Shown here: positions 7,918 to 16,026 of the stretch, in pieces | How the letters are laid out: every line of letters starts with the position of its first letter | Position numbering within the stretch: the stretch's first letter is position 1 | Assembly: GCF_008330225.1 (NCBI RefSeq) | Contig: NZ_CP042466.1 | Location: 3,156,001 to 3,220,000, forward strand | DNA length: 64,000 nucleotides | From: Geobacter sp. FeAm09 | GTDB taxonomy: Bacteria; Desulfobacterota; Desulfuromonadia; Geobacterales; Pseudopelobacteraceae | Reading direction: 5' to 3' | Notes under the pieces: generated by a model | Seen by the model: the letters and a program-made list of their open reading frames with translations, nothing else | What the model was told of the DNA's origin: nothing | The model's database searches: none | Program-made: the position numbers and the translations under genes

Positions 7918-8913
7918 CTACTTTTTGGTCAACTTGCCGTTTTCCACGACCTTGTTGGCGCTCTTGACGATATCCTTCGGGATGGTCAGGCCGAGTTTCC
8001 TGGCCGTATCCAGATTGACCAGCAGGTCGATGTCCGAGGTCTTGGTCATGAAGCGGGTCGGCATCTGCTCCGGCTTTTTGCCCTTGAGGATCTCGACGAT
8101 CATCTTGCCGGTGGCACGCCCCATCTTGTAATAGTCGAATCCCCAGGCGGCCAGGATGGCGTGATTCTCGGCCGAACTCGGGTCGGCCGACATGATCGGC
8201 ACCCGGTTCTTCATGGCCACGTCGGCGACGGCGCTCATGGCCGACACCACCGTGTTGTCGGTGCTGACGTACAGTGCATCCACCCGGCGGACGATGGACT
8301 GGGTGGCCTCCTTCACCTCGGACGACTTGGACACCGTGGTCTCCACGTACTCGATCCCCAGATCCTTGCAGGCCTGCTTCACGACACCGGCCAGCACCAC
8401 GGCGTTCTCCTCGGAACTGGTGTAGATATGGCCGAGGCGTTTGACCTTCTTGATCTTGAGCAGCAGTTGGATCTGCTGCTTCACCGGGGTCATATCCGAA
8501 ACGCCGGTGACCGTCTTGCCCCCCTTGTGCAGGGAGGCCACCAGACCGGCCTTCACCGGATCGGTCACCGCCGAGAAGACGACCGGCGTCCCCTTCAGGG
8601 TGTTCACCAGCGACTGGGCGGTCGGCGTGGCGATCCCCACCGCCAGGGTCACCTTTTCCGACTTGAACTTGTTGGAAATGGACGAGGCGGTGCCGATATC
8701 GCCGTTGGCGTTCTGCAGGTCGTAGTCCGCCGCGATCTTCGCAGCGGCAAGCTCATCCTTGATGCCTTTTTCAACGGCATCGAGGGCGGGATGGGCCACG
8801 ATCTTGGATATGCCGATGAGCACCTTTTTCGGCGGGGCAGCGGCAAAAAGCGACGTGGCCGCCATAAGAAAGACCGCGAGGAACACCAGCAACGAACCGA
8901 GTTTCTTGTTCAT
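7918..8913 (-). CDS. ABC transporter substrate-binding protein (ABC_sub_bind / TrpX-like)
   Basis: 331-residue exported binding protein. Start at 8913 (MNKKLGS) follows GGAGG by 6 bases. A signal peptide (1-~26, SLFAAAPPKK) is followed by two Rossmann-like lobes typical of the ABC_sub_bind family (KVLIGISKIVAHPALD, VFSAVTDPVKAGLV, VTGVSDMTPV, GIEYVE, PIMSADPS, GRATGKM). Known members bind aromatic amino acids such as tryptophan; no T-box or other tryptophan signal was seen upstream, so the substrate is left open. First gene of the operon with permease and ATPase. Confidence 0.92.
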   Translation of the reverse strand: MNKKLGSLLVFLAVFLMAATSLFAAAPPKKVLIGISKIVAHPALDAVEKGIKDELAAAKIAADYDLQNANGDIGTASSISNKFKSEKVTLAVGIATPTAQSLVNTLKGTPVVFSAVTDPVKAGLVASLHKGGKTVTGVSDMTPVKQQIQLLLKIKKVKRLGHIYTSSEENAVVLAGVVKQACKDLGIEYVETTVSKSSEVKEATQSIVRRVDALYVSTDNTVVSAMSAVADVAMKNRVPIMSADPSSAENHAILAAWGFDYYKMGRATGKMIVEILKGKKPEQMPTRFMTKTSDIDLLVNLDTARKLGLTIPKDIVKSANKVVENGKLTKK

Positions 8914-9174
8914 GGAACACCTCCTGACAGGGATAGGTAACGCTTCGCATATCACCACGCACGACGACAAAGGATTTCACGATTGCGGGTGGCGAGAATA
9001 TCACTCCGCAAGATCGGTCGTCAATGTGATACTGGACTTTTCAGGCTCTTTTTTACCGGGTTACGGCGGCTGGGTGCAGTTCATGGCGTATGAGCACAGA
9101 TACCATTTGACAAATGGGCCGGTTCTGTGGCACCCGAGTAGGCTGCGAACAAAACACACCAAGGAGAACCAGAC

Positions 9175-9657
9175 ATGAACACCTGTCCCTGCGGAAGCGG
9201 CGCCGCCTATGCCGACTGTTGCGAACCGGTCATCAACGGGACGCGCCCTGCCGAAACGGCGGAACAACTCATGAGGGCCCGCTATTCGGCCTATGCCGGC
9301 GTGCAGATGGACTTCATCTTCGAAAGCACCCATCCCGACCATCGCCAGGGCTACGACCATGCCGGGACCAAGGAATGGGCGCAGAATTCCGAATGGCTGG
9401 GCCTCGACATCATCGCCACCGACAAGGGGGGGCAGGAAGACAGCATCGGCCAAGTGGAATTCGTCGCCCGGTTCAAGGACAAGGGGGGCGCCCACGAACA
9501 TCACGAGTGCGGCCAGTTCAAACGCAAAAGCGGTACGTGGTACTTCACCGAGGGGGCCATGGTGAAGCCCAAGCCGCTCACCGTCGTCAAGATCGGCCGC
9601 AACGATCCCTGCACCTGCGGCAGCGGCCTCAAGTACAAGAAGTGCTGCGGGAAGTGA
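9175..9657 (+). CDS. YchJ-family protein with SEC-C zinc motifs at both ends
   Basis: 160-residue protein. An N-terminal SEC-C-like motif ([13 protein letters not shown], residues 4-16) and a C-terminal one ([13 protein letters not shown]) flank a NTF2-like YchJ core (RARYSAYA ... FIFESTHP ... WLGLDIIA). Each motif carries a C-x-C-x8-CC pattern expected to bind zinc, as in SecA tails. Function is unknown for the family. AAGGAG precedes the ATG by 9 bases. The gene ends before a strong hairpin terminator. Confidence 0.9.
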   Translation: MNTCPCGSGAAYADCCEPVINGTRPAETAEQLMRARYSAYAGVQMDFIFESTHPDHRQGYDHAGTKEWAQNSEWLGLDIIATDKGGQEDSIGQVEFVARFKDKGGAHEHHECGQFKRKSGTWYFTEGAMVKPKPLTVVKIGRNDPCTCGSGLKYKKCCGK

Positions 9658-9690
9658 CCCTTTCCCTGGCGGAAGAGCTCCACCACCTGG

Positions 9691-9715
9691 AAGGCGGCCC
9701 GATCGGCCGCCTTTT
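9691..9715 (+). terminator. Intrinsic terminator after the ychJ-like gene
   Basis: AAGGCGGCC and GGCCGCCTT pair perfectly around a 4-base loop (GATC-centred, 9691-9712) and are followed by a T5 run. One of several GGCGGCC/GGCCGCC hairpins in the window. Confidence 0.85.
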
Positions 9716-9824
9716 TCGCTCCCCCCATCCCCCAAAACCCTTTATTGACCTGCCCGAGTCTGCTAGTATGGCGCCTCATCCTGCCGCCGTCACCTGGGCG
9801 GCGCTCTTGTGGAGGAAGGAATCC

Positions 9825-10310
9825 GTGACAAAGACTACTGCCAAAAAAGTTTGTACGACGCTCTGCCCGCCGGCCGACCTGAACGGTGAGGCCGGCTGGA
9901 CCCCCTTCGACGCCCCGTCGCTGGTGGGGGAGTCCCTGCGCTTCGTCTCCGGCGAGCCGGACGGCAACCGTTTCCGGGCGCGCTATTACCGTGACGGGGA
10001 ACAGCAGTTGCAAGCCCGCATCTGGTTCGGCCCCGAGACCGAAGGCCCCCCGGGCCATGCCCATGGCGGCGCCATGGCCGCGGTGCTCGACGAGGTATTG
10101 GGATTGGCCGCCTGGGCGGCCGGGTATTCGATCGTGGTCGGCAACCTGAACGTCAGTTTCCGCAATCTGCTGCCGCTGCAACAGGTCGTGACGATCGAAA
10201 GCAGGGTCGTCTCCGCCGAGGGGCGCAAGGTGCTGGTGCATGGCCGTATCTGCAGCGGGGAAACGGTCTACGCCGAAGGGGAGTGCCTCTGCATCACCCT
10301 GAAAAAATGA
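9825..10310 (+). CDS. Hotdog-fold thioesterase (PaaI type)
   Basis: 161-residue hotdog thioesterase. The GTG at 9825 is chosen because GGAGGAAGGA lies directly upstream; an ATG at 9768 lacks one. The characteristic HGGAMAAVLDEVLG helix (~75-90; Gly-Gly plus acidic residue) and a following VVGNLNVSFRNLLPL strand identify the fold. The family hydrolyses acyl-CoA thioesters; the acyl group is not predictable. Convergent with the rhodanese gene. Confidence 0.88.
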   Translation: MTKTTAKKVCTTLCPPADLNGEAGWTPFDAPSLVGESLRFVSGEPDGNRFRARYYRDGEQQLQARIWFGPETEGPPGHAHGGAMAAVLDEVLGLAAWAAGYSIVVGNLNVSFRNLLPLQQVVTIESRVVSAEGRKVLVHGRICSGETVYAEGECLCITLKK

Positions 10311-10354
10311 GCCCGTCCCCCGGCCGTTCCCACCAGGGCCGCCATCCGGGGCAC

Positions 10355-10382
10355 GCACAGGCGGCCACACGGCCGCCTGTGC
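10355..10382. terminator. GC-rich hairpin between convergent genes
   Basis: GCACAGGCGGCC (10355-10366) pairs perfectly with GGCCGCCTGTGC (10371-10382) around ACAC. No U-run follows on either strand, so it may act as a 3'-end stabiliser or Rho-assisted stop between the thioesterase and rhodanese genes. Confidence 0.6.
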
Positions 10383-10436
10383 GCAACACCTCGCTCATCC
10401 CCCCCGTGAATCCCCGTGGAGGGGGCATCCGGGACC

Positions 10437-10841
10437 TTAGAGCAGCATGATCTTCGTTGCCGGGACGTTCCCGCCGAGACCCTCGACCGGAAGCCCGGCC
10501 TGGAGATAGGCATTGAAGCCGCCCGCCAGCGGGTGGACATCGTCCCAGCCATGCTGCCTGAGGACCTGAGCCGCCCGCACACTCGCCTCATCCCCCGGGC
10601 AGCTCGAGTACACCACAACCGTACGGTCATGGGGGATCTCGTCGAGATGCCGTTCCACCTCGTCATCAGGTATGCGTAACGCCCCCCTGGCTTTGAAGAG
10701 GCCGCTGTCCCAATCCTGATGATGGCGCACATTGACGAAGACCGGCAGAACTGCGTCATGCATATGGGCCTTGACCGTTTCCGCGCTCACTTCGAATCCT
10801 TGCAACATTTCAACCACCCCTTTCGCCAAACGGCCCTTCAT
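10437..10841 (-). CDS. Rhodanese-like domain protein
   Basis: 134-residue single rhodanese domain. The active-site loop carries the catalytic cysteine (VVYSSCPGDEAS) and the domain ends GGFNAYLQAGLPVE. These proteins transfer sulfane sulfur, acceptor unknown. GGAGG lies 5 bases before the ATG at 10841; an internal ATG (10808) is possible. On the - strand a TATAAT box at 10909-10904 is a possible -10, without a convincing -35. Confidence 0.86.
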   Translation of the reverse strand: MKGRLAKGVVEMLQGFEVSAETVKAHMHDAVLPVFVNVRHHQDWDSGLFKARGALRIPDDEVERHLDEIPHDRTVVVYSSCPGDEASVRAAQVLRQHGWDDVHPLAGGFNAYLQAGLPVEGLGGNVPATKIMLL

Positions 10842-10959
10842 CCCACCCTCCGGGCAGGCATCCCCCCCGGCGCAACGATGACGGCCATGGAGACTACACC
10901 ATAATTATAGCATGGAAGCGGCGGTGTCCGTCCCCCCTGGTCCCCGCCCCCCAAGGGCA

Positions 10960-10988
10960 TTGACCAGCTTCGGGCGGGGGCATAGAAT
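10960..10988 (+). promoter_or_regulatory. Sigma-70-type promoter
   Basis: TTGACC at 10960-10965, 17-base spacer, TAGAAT at 10983-10988. It would start transcription about 70 bases ahead of the 60-residue ORF at 11066. Confidence 0.6.
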
Positions 10989-11065
10989 ATAAGAAGGACA
11001 CCGGTACGTGGTGGCACGTTGTCCGGCCCGGAAGGGAGATCGGGCAGCAGAAAGGGGGCAGCATC

Positions 11066-11248
11066 ATGGCAGTCCTCGAATTGACGGAAAAGGAACGGAT
11101 CGTCCTGATAGATGCGCTGGAATCCTACCTCTCCGACCTGAAGACGGAGAGGAGCAAAACCGACAATCGTGCGTGGCGAGCGGATTTGCGGGAAGAGGAG
11201 GCGATCCTCAACGGGCTCCTGGGGCACCTGATCGCCAAGGCAGCCTGA
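11066..11248 (+). CDS. Small hypothetical protein, two-helix
   Basis: 60-residue soluble protein, predicted as two amphipathic helices (ELTEKERIVLIDALESYLSDL and REEEAILNGLLGHL in shape). No known domain. It has its own promoter (10960-10988) and an upstream purine-rich stretch (AAAGGGGG) before the ATG. Conserved length and clean helix pattern make it likely a real gene; role unknown. Confidence 0.65.
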   Translation: MAVLELTEKERIVLIDALESYLSDLKTERSKTDNRAWRADLREEEAILNGLLGHLIAKAA

Positions 11249-11366
11249 CGGGGGACATCAGGGGCACGGAAGAGCGGACGGCCGGGGGGCTGGCTCGTGA
11301 AGAAGCGGCGGCGTGAAGCGTCCCGGAAGCGCCGATGCCGGTCCATGGGGCGGGTTCCCCTGATGG

Positions 11367-11395
11367 TTGACGCGGGGAGATTTGTCCTCTATAAT
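11367..11395 (+). promoter_or_regulatory. Sigma-70 promoter driving the riboswitch transcript
   Basis: TTGACG at 11367-11372 and a consensus TATAAT at 11390-11395, separated by 17 bases. The transcript would start near 11402, about 25 bases before the aptamer. Confidence 0.85.
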
Positions 11396-11425
11396 GTCGC
11401 CTGTTTCAGCATCAGGCAGCAGATA

Positions 11426-11503
11426 CGCGACAAGACTAAACCACCCGCGAGGGTGGGGCGGAAAGCCCATAGGGTCTCACTGAGACAGCCGGGATGCCGA
11501 ACT
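11426..11503 (+). ncRNA. GEMM-I riboswitch aptamer, GEMM-Ib (cGAMP-type) features
   Basis: The conserved GEMM core is readable: CUAAACC (11435-11442), a hairpin capped by a GCGA tetraloop (ACCCGCGAGGGU), GGGGCGGAAAGCCC, AGGGUCUC, GAGACAGCCGGG, AUGCCGAA. Aligning on the invariant AAACC to the Vc2 c-di-GMP riboswitch puts an A at position 20, where c-di-GMP-selective aptamers have G; A20 marks the Geobacter GEMM-Ib class that prefers 3',3'-cGAMP. The 3' part of the aptamer overlaps the left arm of a terminator, so ligand binding should prevent termination (an ON switch). Class call is strong; ligand choice rests on one position plus overall similarity. Confidence 0.92.
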
Positions 11504-11532
11504 ATCACCATATTCGGCGTCCCGGCTTTTTT
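11488..11532 (+). terminator. Expression-platform terminator of the riboswitch
   Basis: GCCGGGATGCCGAA (11488-11501) pairs with TTCGGCGTCCCGGC (11513-11526; one mismatch/wobble) and is followed by T6 (11527-11532). The left arm is part of the aptamer's 3' strand, which makes the two structures mutually exclusive. Confidence 0.9.
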
Positions 11533-11585
11533 CGTGCCGGGATGCCGGAGACGCACGGCAGCTCCAATCACGAAAGGAAACGAAC

Positions 11586-11873
11586 ATGAACAGGTATGGC
11601 ATGAAAGCAATCATCGGGGCAGTGGCCGGGACAATGACGATGGCAACCGTGGCCGGCGCGGCCGACGTGGCGGTGGGAGTCGATGCCAACACCCCCAACG
11701 TGCGGGTGCAGGTCGGCACGCCGGCACCGCCGCCGCCCCCCCTTGCCCCCCGCACGGTCATTGTGGAGCGGGAGCGCGTCATCACCCACGAACGGGGAGA
11801 ACGGCACGACCGGGGCAAACACAAAGGGCACTACAAGAAACACCACCGTAAGGATAAGCACCACCGGGATTAA
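11586..11873 (+). CDS. Small exported Pro-rich, His/Lys/Arg-tailed protein under riboswitch control
   Basis: 95-residue protein of unknown function. Residues 1-25 form a signal peptide (MKAIIGAVAGTMTMATVAGA). The mature part begins ADVAVGVDANTPNVRVQVGTPA, has a run of five prolines, then a highly basic tail of alternating His, Lys, Arg and Asp (HHRKDKHHRD end). The tail could bind metal, haem, nucleic acid or polyanions; none is shown. GAAAGGAAACGAAC supplies the ribosome-binding site. It is the only gene downstream of the riboswitch before the convergent gene at 11940, so it is the likely regulated product. Confidence 0.85.
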   Translation: MNRYGMKAIIGAVAGTMTMATVAGAADVAVGVDANTPNVRVQVGTPAPPPPPLAPRTVIVERERVITHERGERHDRGKHKGHYKKHHRKDKHHRD

Positions 11874-11939
11874 TCCCCGTCACGGGGCCGGGCTGCAGCG
11901 GGAACGCAGCCCGGTCCGCGCACAACGCCGGCCGGCGCC

Positions 11940-13172
11940 TCAGACCGGCCGCAGGGTGGTCACGACCCGCACCCCTGCCGTCAAGGTGCGGTGCACCGGG
12001 CAGCGCCCGGCGATCTCCAGCAGACGCTGCCGCTGCGCCTCGTCCAATTCCCCCCGCAGTTCCACTTCCCGTTCGAAGGTATCCAACCGGCGTTCCTTCT
12101 CGTCGCAGTCACGGCAATCATCGGCGTGGACCTTGCGGTGCGACAGCCGCACCACCACCTCTTCCAGCGGCCACCCCTTGCTGCGCGCATACATCCGGAG
12201 CGTCATCCCCGTACAGGCGCCCAGGGCGACCAGCAGGTAATCGTAGGGGGAAGGCCCCTCGTTGCCGCCGCCGTCCGCCACCGGTTCGTCGGCCACCAGG
12301 GAAAAACCGTCGGCAAACAGCTCGGTGCGAAACCCCGCCGCCCCGGTGCGGGCCGTCACCCGGCTGTCGGCTGCCTCCGGCGGGGCCTGGGAGGGGACCG
12401 GCGTCTCGGGCACCCCCAGGTAACGGCCAGCCCAGGCGGCGATGATCCCGCCGGCGTAGCGGGAATCCCGGCTGTCGGACAGCAGATGGTCGGCCGAGTC
12501 GAGGGAGACGAAGCTCTTGGGGTGGGGGGCGGCCCGGTAGATGTCGGTGGCGTTGTCGATCCCCACCACCTGGTCCCCGGGGGCGTGCATCACCAGCAGC
12601 GCCGCCCTGAGCCGGCGCAGCGTATCCTCCGGGTGATGGGCATCCAGGTCGTCCAGCAGGCTCTTGCGGATGGTGAACGTGCGGCCGGCGATGGTGACGG
12701 TGCCCTGCCCGGTTTCCTCGATCCGCTCCGCCGCCTCTCCCAGCAGATCCCACACCTGGACCGGCCGGAACGGGGCGGCGATGGCCACCACGGCGGCGGT
12801 CGTGGGGATCTCGGCCGCCGCCGCCAGCACGGCCGCCCCCCCCAGGGAATGGCCGATGAGCAGCCGCGGGGCCTCATACTCCTGTTCCAGGAAACGGGCC
12901 GCCGCCACCAGGTCGCTCACCTCGGAGGAAAAGGTGGTGGCGGCAAACTCCCCCTCGCTCTCGCCCAGGCCGGTGAAGTCGAAGCGCAGCACGGCGATGC
13001 GCCGGCTGCTCAGGGCGCGGGCGATGTGCACCGCCGCCGTGAGATCCTTGGAGCAGGTGAAGCAGTGGGCAAACAGGGCGTAGGCCAGGGGCTGCTCGTC
13101 CTCGGGGAGTTCCAGCCGGGCGGCGAGCCGTTCCCCCCGGCTGTTGGCAAAGGTTATCCTCTTGGTGTTCAT
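11940..13172 (-). CDS. Alpha/beta hydrolase fused to OsmC-type peroxidase domain
   Basis: 410-residue two-domain protein. Start at 13172 (MNTKRITF) has GAGGTG 6-8 bases upstream. Residues ~1-250 are an alpha/beta hydrolase: GLGESEG loop, nucleophile elbow GHSLGG, HAPGDQVV and late His (SADHLL). Residues ~265-410 are an OsmC/Ohr-like domain with both redox cysteines (LGACTGMTL and GRCPVHRTL). OsmC proteins reduce organic hydroperoxides via these cysteines. Such fusions are known in several bacteria, suggesting ester hydrolysis and peroxide removal on one chain. It lies 29 bases after the ADP-ribosylglycohydrolase-like gene, probably co-transcribed. Confidence 0.92.
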   Translation of the reverse strand: MNTKRITFANSRGERLAARLELPEDEQPLAYALFAHCFTCSKDLTAAVHIARALSSRRIAVLRFDFTGLGESEGEFAATTFSSEVSDLVAAARFLEQEYEAPRLLIGHSLGGAAVLAAAAEIPTTAAVVAIAAPFRPVQVWDLLGEAAERIEETGQGTVTIAGRTFTIRKSLLDDLDAHHPEDTLRRLRAALLVMHAPGDQVVGIDNATDIYRAAPHPKSFVSLDSADHLLSDSRDSRYAGGIIAAWAGRYLGVPETPVPSQAPPEAADSRVTARTGAAGFRTELFADGFSLVADEPVADGGGNEGPSPYDYLLVALGACTGMTLRMYARSKGWPLEEVVVRLSHRKVHADDCRDCDEKERRLDTFEREVELRGELDEAQRQRLLEIAGRCPVHRTLTAGVRVVTTLRPV

Positions 13173-13201
13173 CCGCATCACCTCGTTTTTTCTCTGCGAC
13201 G

Positions 13202-14284
13202 TTATGGTGTGCCGATACCCGCGGCCAGGTCGGCGGCCAGCCGGCACAGGGCGGCGGAATCCTCCAGGCCGTCCAGAAAGCGCTGCGGGATCCGGGAGAG
13301 GCCGACCTGGGCACCCACCAGGGCCCCGGTCAGGATGGCCCGCGCCTGGTTCTGCCCGCCGCCGTTGACGGCATGCAGCAGGGCCGCTTCGAAATCGTCG
13401 GGGAAACGGGCCGCCAGGTAGTAGGCCGCCGGCAGTTGGTGGTAGATCGCGCAAGGCATGCCGTAGACGATGGACACCTTCCAGGCCGGTTCGATGCGGA
13501 TATCCGGGTCGGCGGCCGCGCTGGCCATGTACGACGGGGTCAGCAGGGCGTCGGGGGAGGCGAACCTCCCGGCCCGGGGCGGATCGGGGTCGCCGGGCCG
13601 TGGCGGCTGCAGGTTGTCGCCGGTGACGGCGTGGAAGGGGAGCGCCCCGCTATGCACCAGCTTCATCAGCCGGCCCGACAGCCGGGCATCCAGGGGGTGC
13701 CCCTGCACCAGTTGCCCCAGCACCGCACCGTAGGCCACGGTCATGGACACCACCGTATCGTCCGACTGGGTGAGGACGGCATTGCCGGCAATGGCGCCGG
13801 CCAGCCGGGCGGGGTCCTGGGCGTAGCGCACCCCCAGGGCCAGGGTGCGTTCGATGGCCTCCGTCGTGTCGGCATGGCCGCCGGTCTCGCCCCAGGGACG
13901 CCCCTGCTCCACGCGCCGCCGCCACAACTCGCGGATCGACTGGCTGGTGTACCCCCCCGGCCCGCTGATGGGGGTGCCGTCCAGGAGCGGCAGCAGTTCT
14001 CCGTCCATGCGGCGGCAGAAATCAGCCTCGTCGTACCCGCCCCGCTCCACCAGCGACGCGACCAGCAGCCTGAGGATGAAGCCGGCCTGGGAGAGCTGGC
14101 CGGCCGTGCAGCCGTCGTGGTAGCGGCCGGGCCGGGGATCGGTGTAGCCGCTGATCCATTCGCCGTAGTCGCGGCGCAGTTCGGCAAGGTCGTAATACCA
14201 GTGCGGCCCGAGCCCCAGGGCGTCGCCGATGAAAGCGCCCATGACGGCCCCGGCCCCACGGTCCTGTATGGTGGCGGCGGACAT
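13202..14284 (-). CDS. ADP-ribosylglycohydrolase-family protein with altered metal motif
   Basis: 360-residue protein of the DraG/ARH fold. Start at 14284 (MSAATIQDR) has AGGAGG 6 bases upstream. The N-terminal GAFIGDALGLG motif and a central DDTVVS motif are kept, but the C-terminal motif that usually reads GGD-[ST]-D (magnesium ligands) reads GGQNQ (VNGGGQNQARA), followed by a normal GALVGAQVG. Classic members remove ADP-ribose from proteins using two metal ions; loss of the acidic pair suggests a different reaction or an inactive binder. First gene of a two-gene unit with the hydrolase-OsmC fusion. Confidence 0.82.
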   Translation of the reverse strand: MSAATIQDRGAGAVMGAFIGDALGLGPHWYYDLAELRRDYGEWISGYTDPRPGRYHDGCTAGQLSQAGFILRLLVASLVERGGYDEADFCRRMDGELLPLLDGTPISGPGGYTSQSIRELWRRRVEQGRPWGETGGHADTTEAIERTLALGVRYAQDPARLAGAIAGNAVLTQSDDTVVSMTVAYGAVLGQLVQGHPLDARLSGRLMKLVHSGALPFHAVTGDNLQPPRPGDPDPPRAGRFASPDALLTPSYMASAAADPDIRIEPAWKVSIVYGMPCAIYHQLPAAYYLAARFPDDFEAALLHAVNGGGQNQARAILTGALVGAQVGLSRIPQRFLDGLEDSAALCRLAADLAAGIGTP

Positions 14285-14409
14285 GATGACCTCCTGGTGG
14301 TGCTCCCCGGCGGCCCGGTTGCGGGGCGCCGGAGAGCAGCGCATCGTTTGTTTATTTGATTATATCCCGTTATTTCGAAGTGCCAAGGCTTGTTTTCGGG
14401 GGCGGAAAC

Positions 14410-15582
14410 GTGGTACGACGGCGTATGTTCGCCGCTCACCAGAAACCCATGTTCCGTTTCCTGGCCGTCCTGACCGCCGCCTCCATGGTGGGGATGCAGG
14501 GTTACGGCATCCTTTTCAACAACTTTGCCGTGGAAACCGTGCACCTGGAGGGGCAGCACATCGGCCTGACCCAGTCGGTGCGCGAGATCCCCGGCTTCCT
14601 CGCCCTGACCGCCGTGTACGCCATGATGGTCATCCGCGAGCACCGCCTGGCGGCCCTCTCCATCGTCCTGCTCGGCATCGGCGTCGGCCTGACCGGATTT
14701 TTCCCCAGCTTTGCCGGCGTGGCGCTGACCACCCTGGTCATGAGCTTCGGGTTCCACTACTATGAAACCGCCAACCAGTCCCTGACCCTCCAGTACTTCT
14801 CCACCCACCTCTCCCCGCTGGTGATGGGCCGGCTGCGCAGCCTGGCGGCCGTCTCCAGCATCGTTTCGGCAGGGATCATCTGGGTTCTCGGGGGCTACGT
14901 GGGCTATCGGGGGATGTTTCTCATCCTGGGGGGCGTGGTGGTCTGCCTGGGGGTCTGGGCCATGTTTCAGGACCCGACCCACGAGAGCATCCCGCCCCAG
15001 CGGTTGCGCATGTTCCTGAAAAGGCGCTACTGGCTCTACTACGCCCTGACCTTCATGTCCGGGGCCAGACGCCAGGTATTCATGGTTTTCTCCATGTTCC
15101 TGCTGGTCAAGATGTTCCACTTCTCGGTGCGGGAGATGACCCTGCTCTTCATCATCAACAACGCCATCAACTGGTTCATCAACCCGCTCATCGGCCGGGC
15201 CATCAACGCCTTCGGCGAGCGCCTGCTCTGCAGCATCGAGTACATCGGCGTCATCGCGGTGTTTCTCACCTACGCCTACGCCTCGTCCAAGGGGATGGTG
15301 GCCGCCATGTACATCATCGACTGCATCCTCTACAACTTTGCCGTGGCCATCCGCACCTACTTCCAGAAGATCGCCGATCCCCAGGATATCGCCCCCACCT
15401 CGGCCGTGGGCTTCACCATCAACCACGTCGCCGCCGTCTTCCTGCCGGCCCTGGGGGGCTACCTCTGGATGATCGACTACCGCATCCCCTTCCTCGGCGG
15501 CGCCGCCCTCGGGGTGATCTCCCTCGCCCTGGCGCAGTTCATCCGCATCCCGGCCCACGGCGGCACCGCCGCCGCCCGCTGA
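14410..15582 (+). CDS. MFS transporter
   Basis: About 390 residues with roughly 12 hydrophobic segments and short loops, as expected for a major facilitator superfamily permease; a middle cytoplasmic loop (DPTHESIPPQRLRMFLKRR) separates two six-helix halves. Substrate unknown. The frame opens at 14356, but that lies in A/T-rich sequence between divergent genes that more likely holds the promoter; GTG 14410 follows GGGGGCGG, and ATG 14425 is another option. Divergent from the ADP-ribosylglycohydrolase-like gene. Confidence 0.85.
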   Translation: MVRRRMFAAHQKPMFRFLAVLTAASMVGMQGYGILFNNFAVETVHLEGQHIGLTQSVREIPGFLALTAVYAMMVIREHRLAALSIVLLGIGVGLTGFFPSFAGVALTTLVMSFGFHYYETANQSLTLQYFSTHLSPLVMGRLRSLAAVSSIVSAGIIWVLGGYVGYRGMFLILGGVVVCLGVWAMFQDPTHESIPPQRLRMFLKRRYWLYYALTFMSGARRQVFMVFSMFLLVKMFHFSVREMTLLFIINNAINWFINPLIGRAINAFGERLLCSIEYIGVIAVFLTYAYASSKGMVAAMYIIDCILYNFAVAIRTYFQKIADPQDIAPTSAVGFTINHVAAVFLPALGGYLWMIDYRIPFLGGAALGVISLALAQFIRIPAHGGTAAAR

Positions 15583-15604
15583 CCGGGAGCTATCCCCAAA
15601 CGGA

Positions 15605-15628
15605 CAAGGCGGCCATGCGGCCGCCTTG
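15605..15628 (+). terminator. GC-rich hairpin after the MFS gene
   Basis: CAAGGCGGCC (15605-15614) pairs with GGCCGCCTTG (15619-15628) around ATGC. No clear U-run follows. Member of the GGCGGCC/GGCCGCC hairpin family. Confidence 0.6.
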
Positions 15629-15697
15629 CGCTGTGGGTCATCCCCCCGGGACCGATCCCGGAGAAGATCTCATTCCCCGCCTTCGGGAGTGTTCCGA

Positions 15698-15937
15698 TTA
15701 ATGTTTGATGGTGGCGATTGTTTCGCACCAACGATGCTGGGTCTCCTTGAGCCCGAACGTGAAGCAGCCGATTTCATACAGGGCCGCCACACCGACAACG
15801 GCGTAGATGAGCCTGGTGATCGCCCCCGCCTCGCCAAACAAGGCGGCCACGAGGTTGAAGCCGAAGAAACCTACCAGGCCCCAGTTAAGGGCCCCGATAA
15901 GCAGTAATACCGTTACGATGACATCCAAGACTTTCAT
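15698..15937 (-). CDS. DUF378 small membrane protein
   Basis: 79-residue inner-membrane protein with two hydrophobic helices. The DUF378 hallmark LNWGLVGFFGFNLVAALFG and the second helix with VGVAALYEI are clear. Family function unknown. AGGTACG lies just before the ATG at 15937 on the - strand. Confidence 0.85.
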   Translation of the reverse strand: MKVLDVIVTVLLLIGALNWGLVGFFGFNLVAALFGEAGAITRLIYAVVGVAALYEIGCFTFGLKETQHRWCETIATIKH

Positions 15938-16026
15938 GACGTACCTCCCGACTTGTTCCGAAGGCGGCGTGCCCTTCCAGACTATTATACACCCGTAGCG
16001 AGCACCCCGGCATAGGGAATATGAAC

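Noticed and set aside
7918-8913. T-box or tryptophan leader upstream of the TrpX-like gene
   Set aside because: No T-box sequence or Trp-codon leader peptide was found between 8914 and 9174.
13741-15558. 605-residue - strand frame over the MFS gene
   Set aside because: No recognisable domain; the MFS permease on the + strand explains the sequence.
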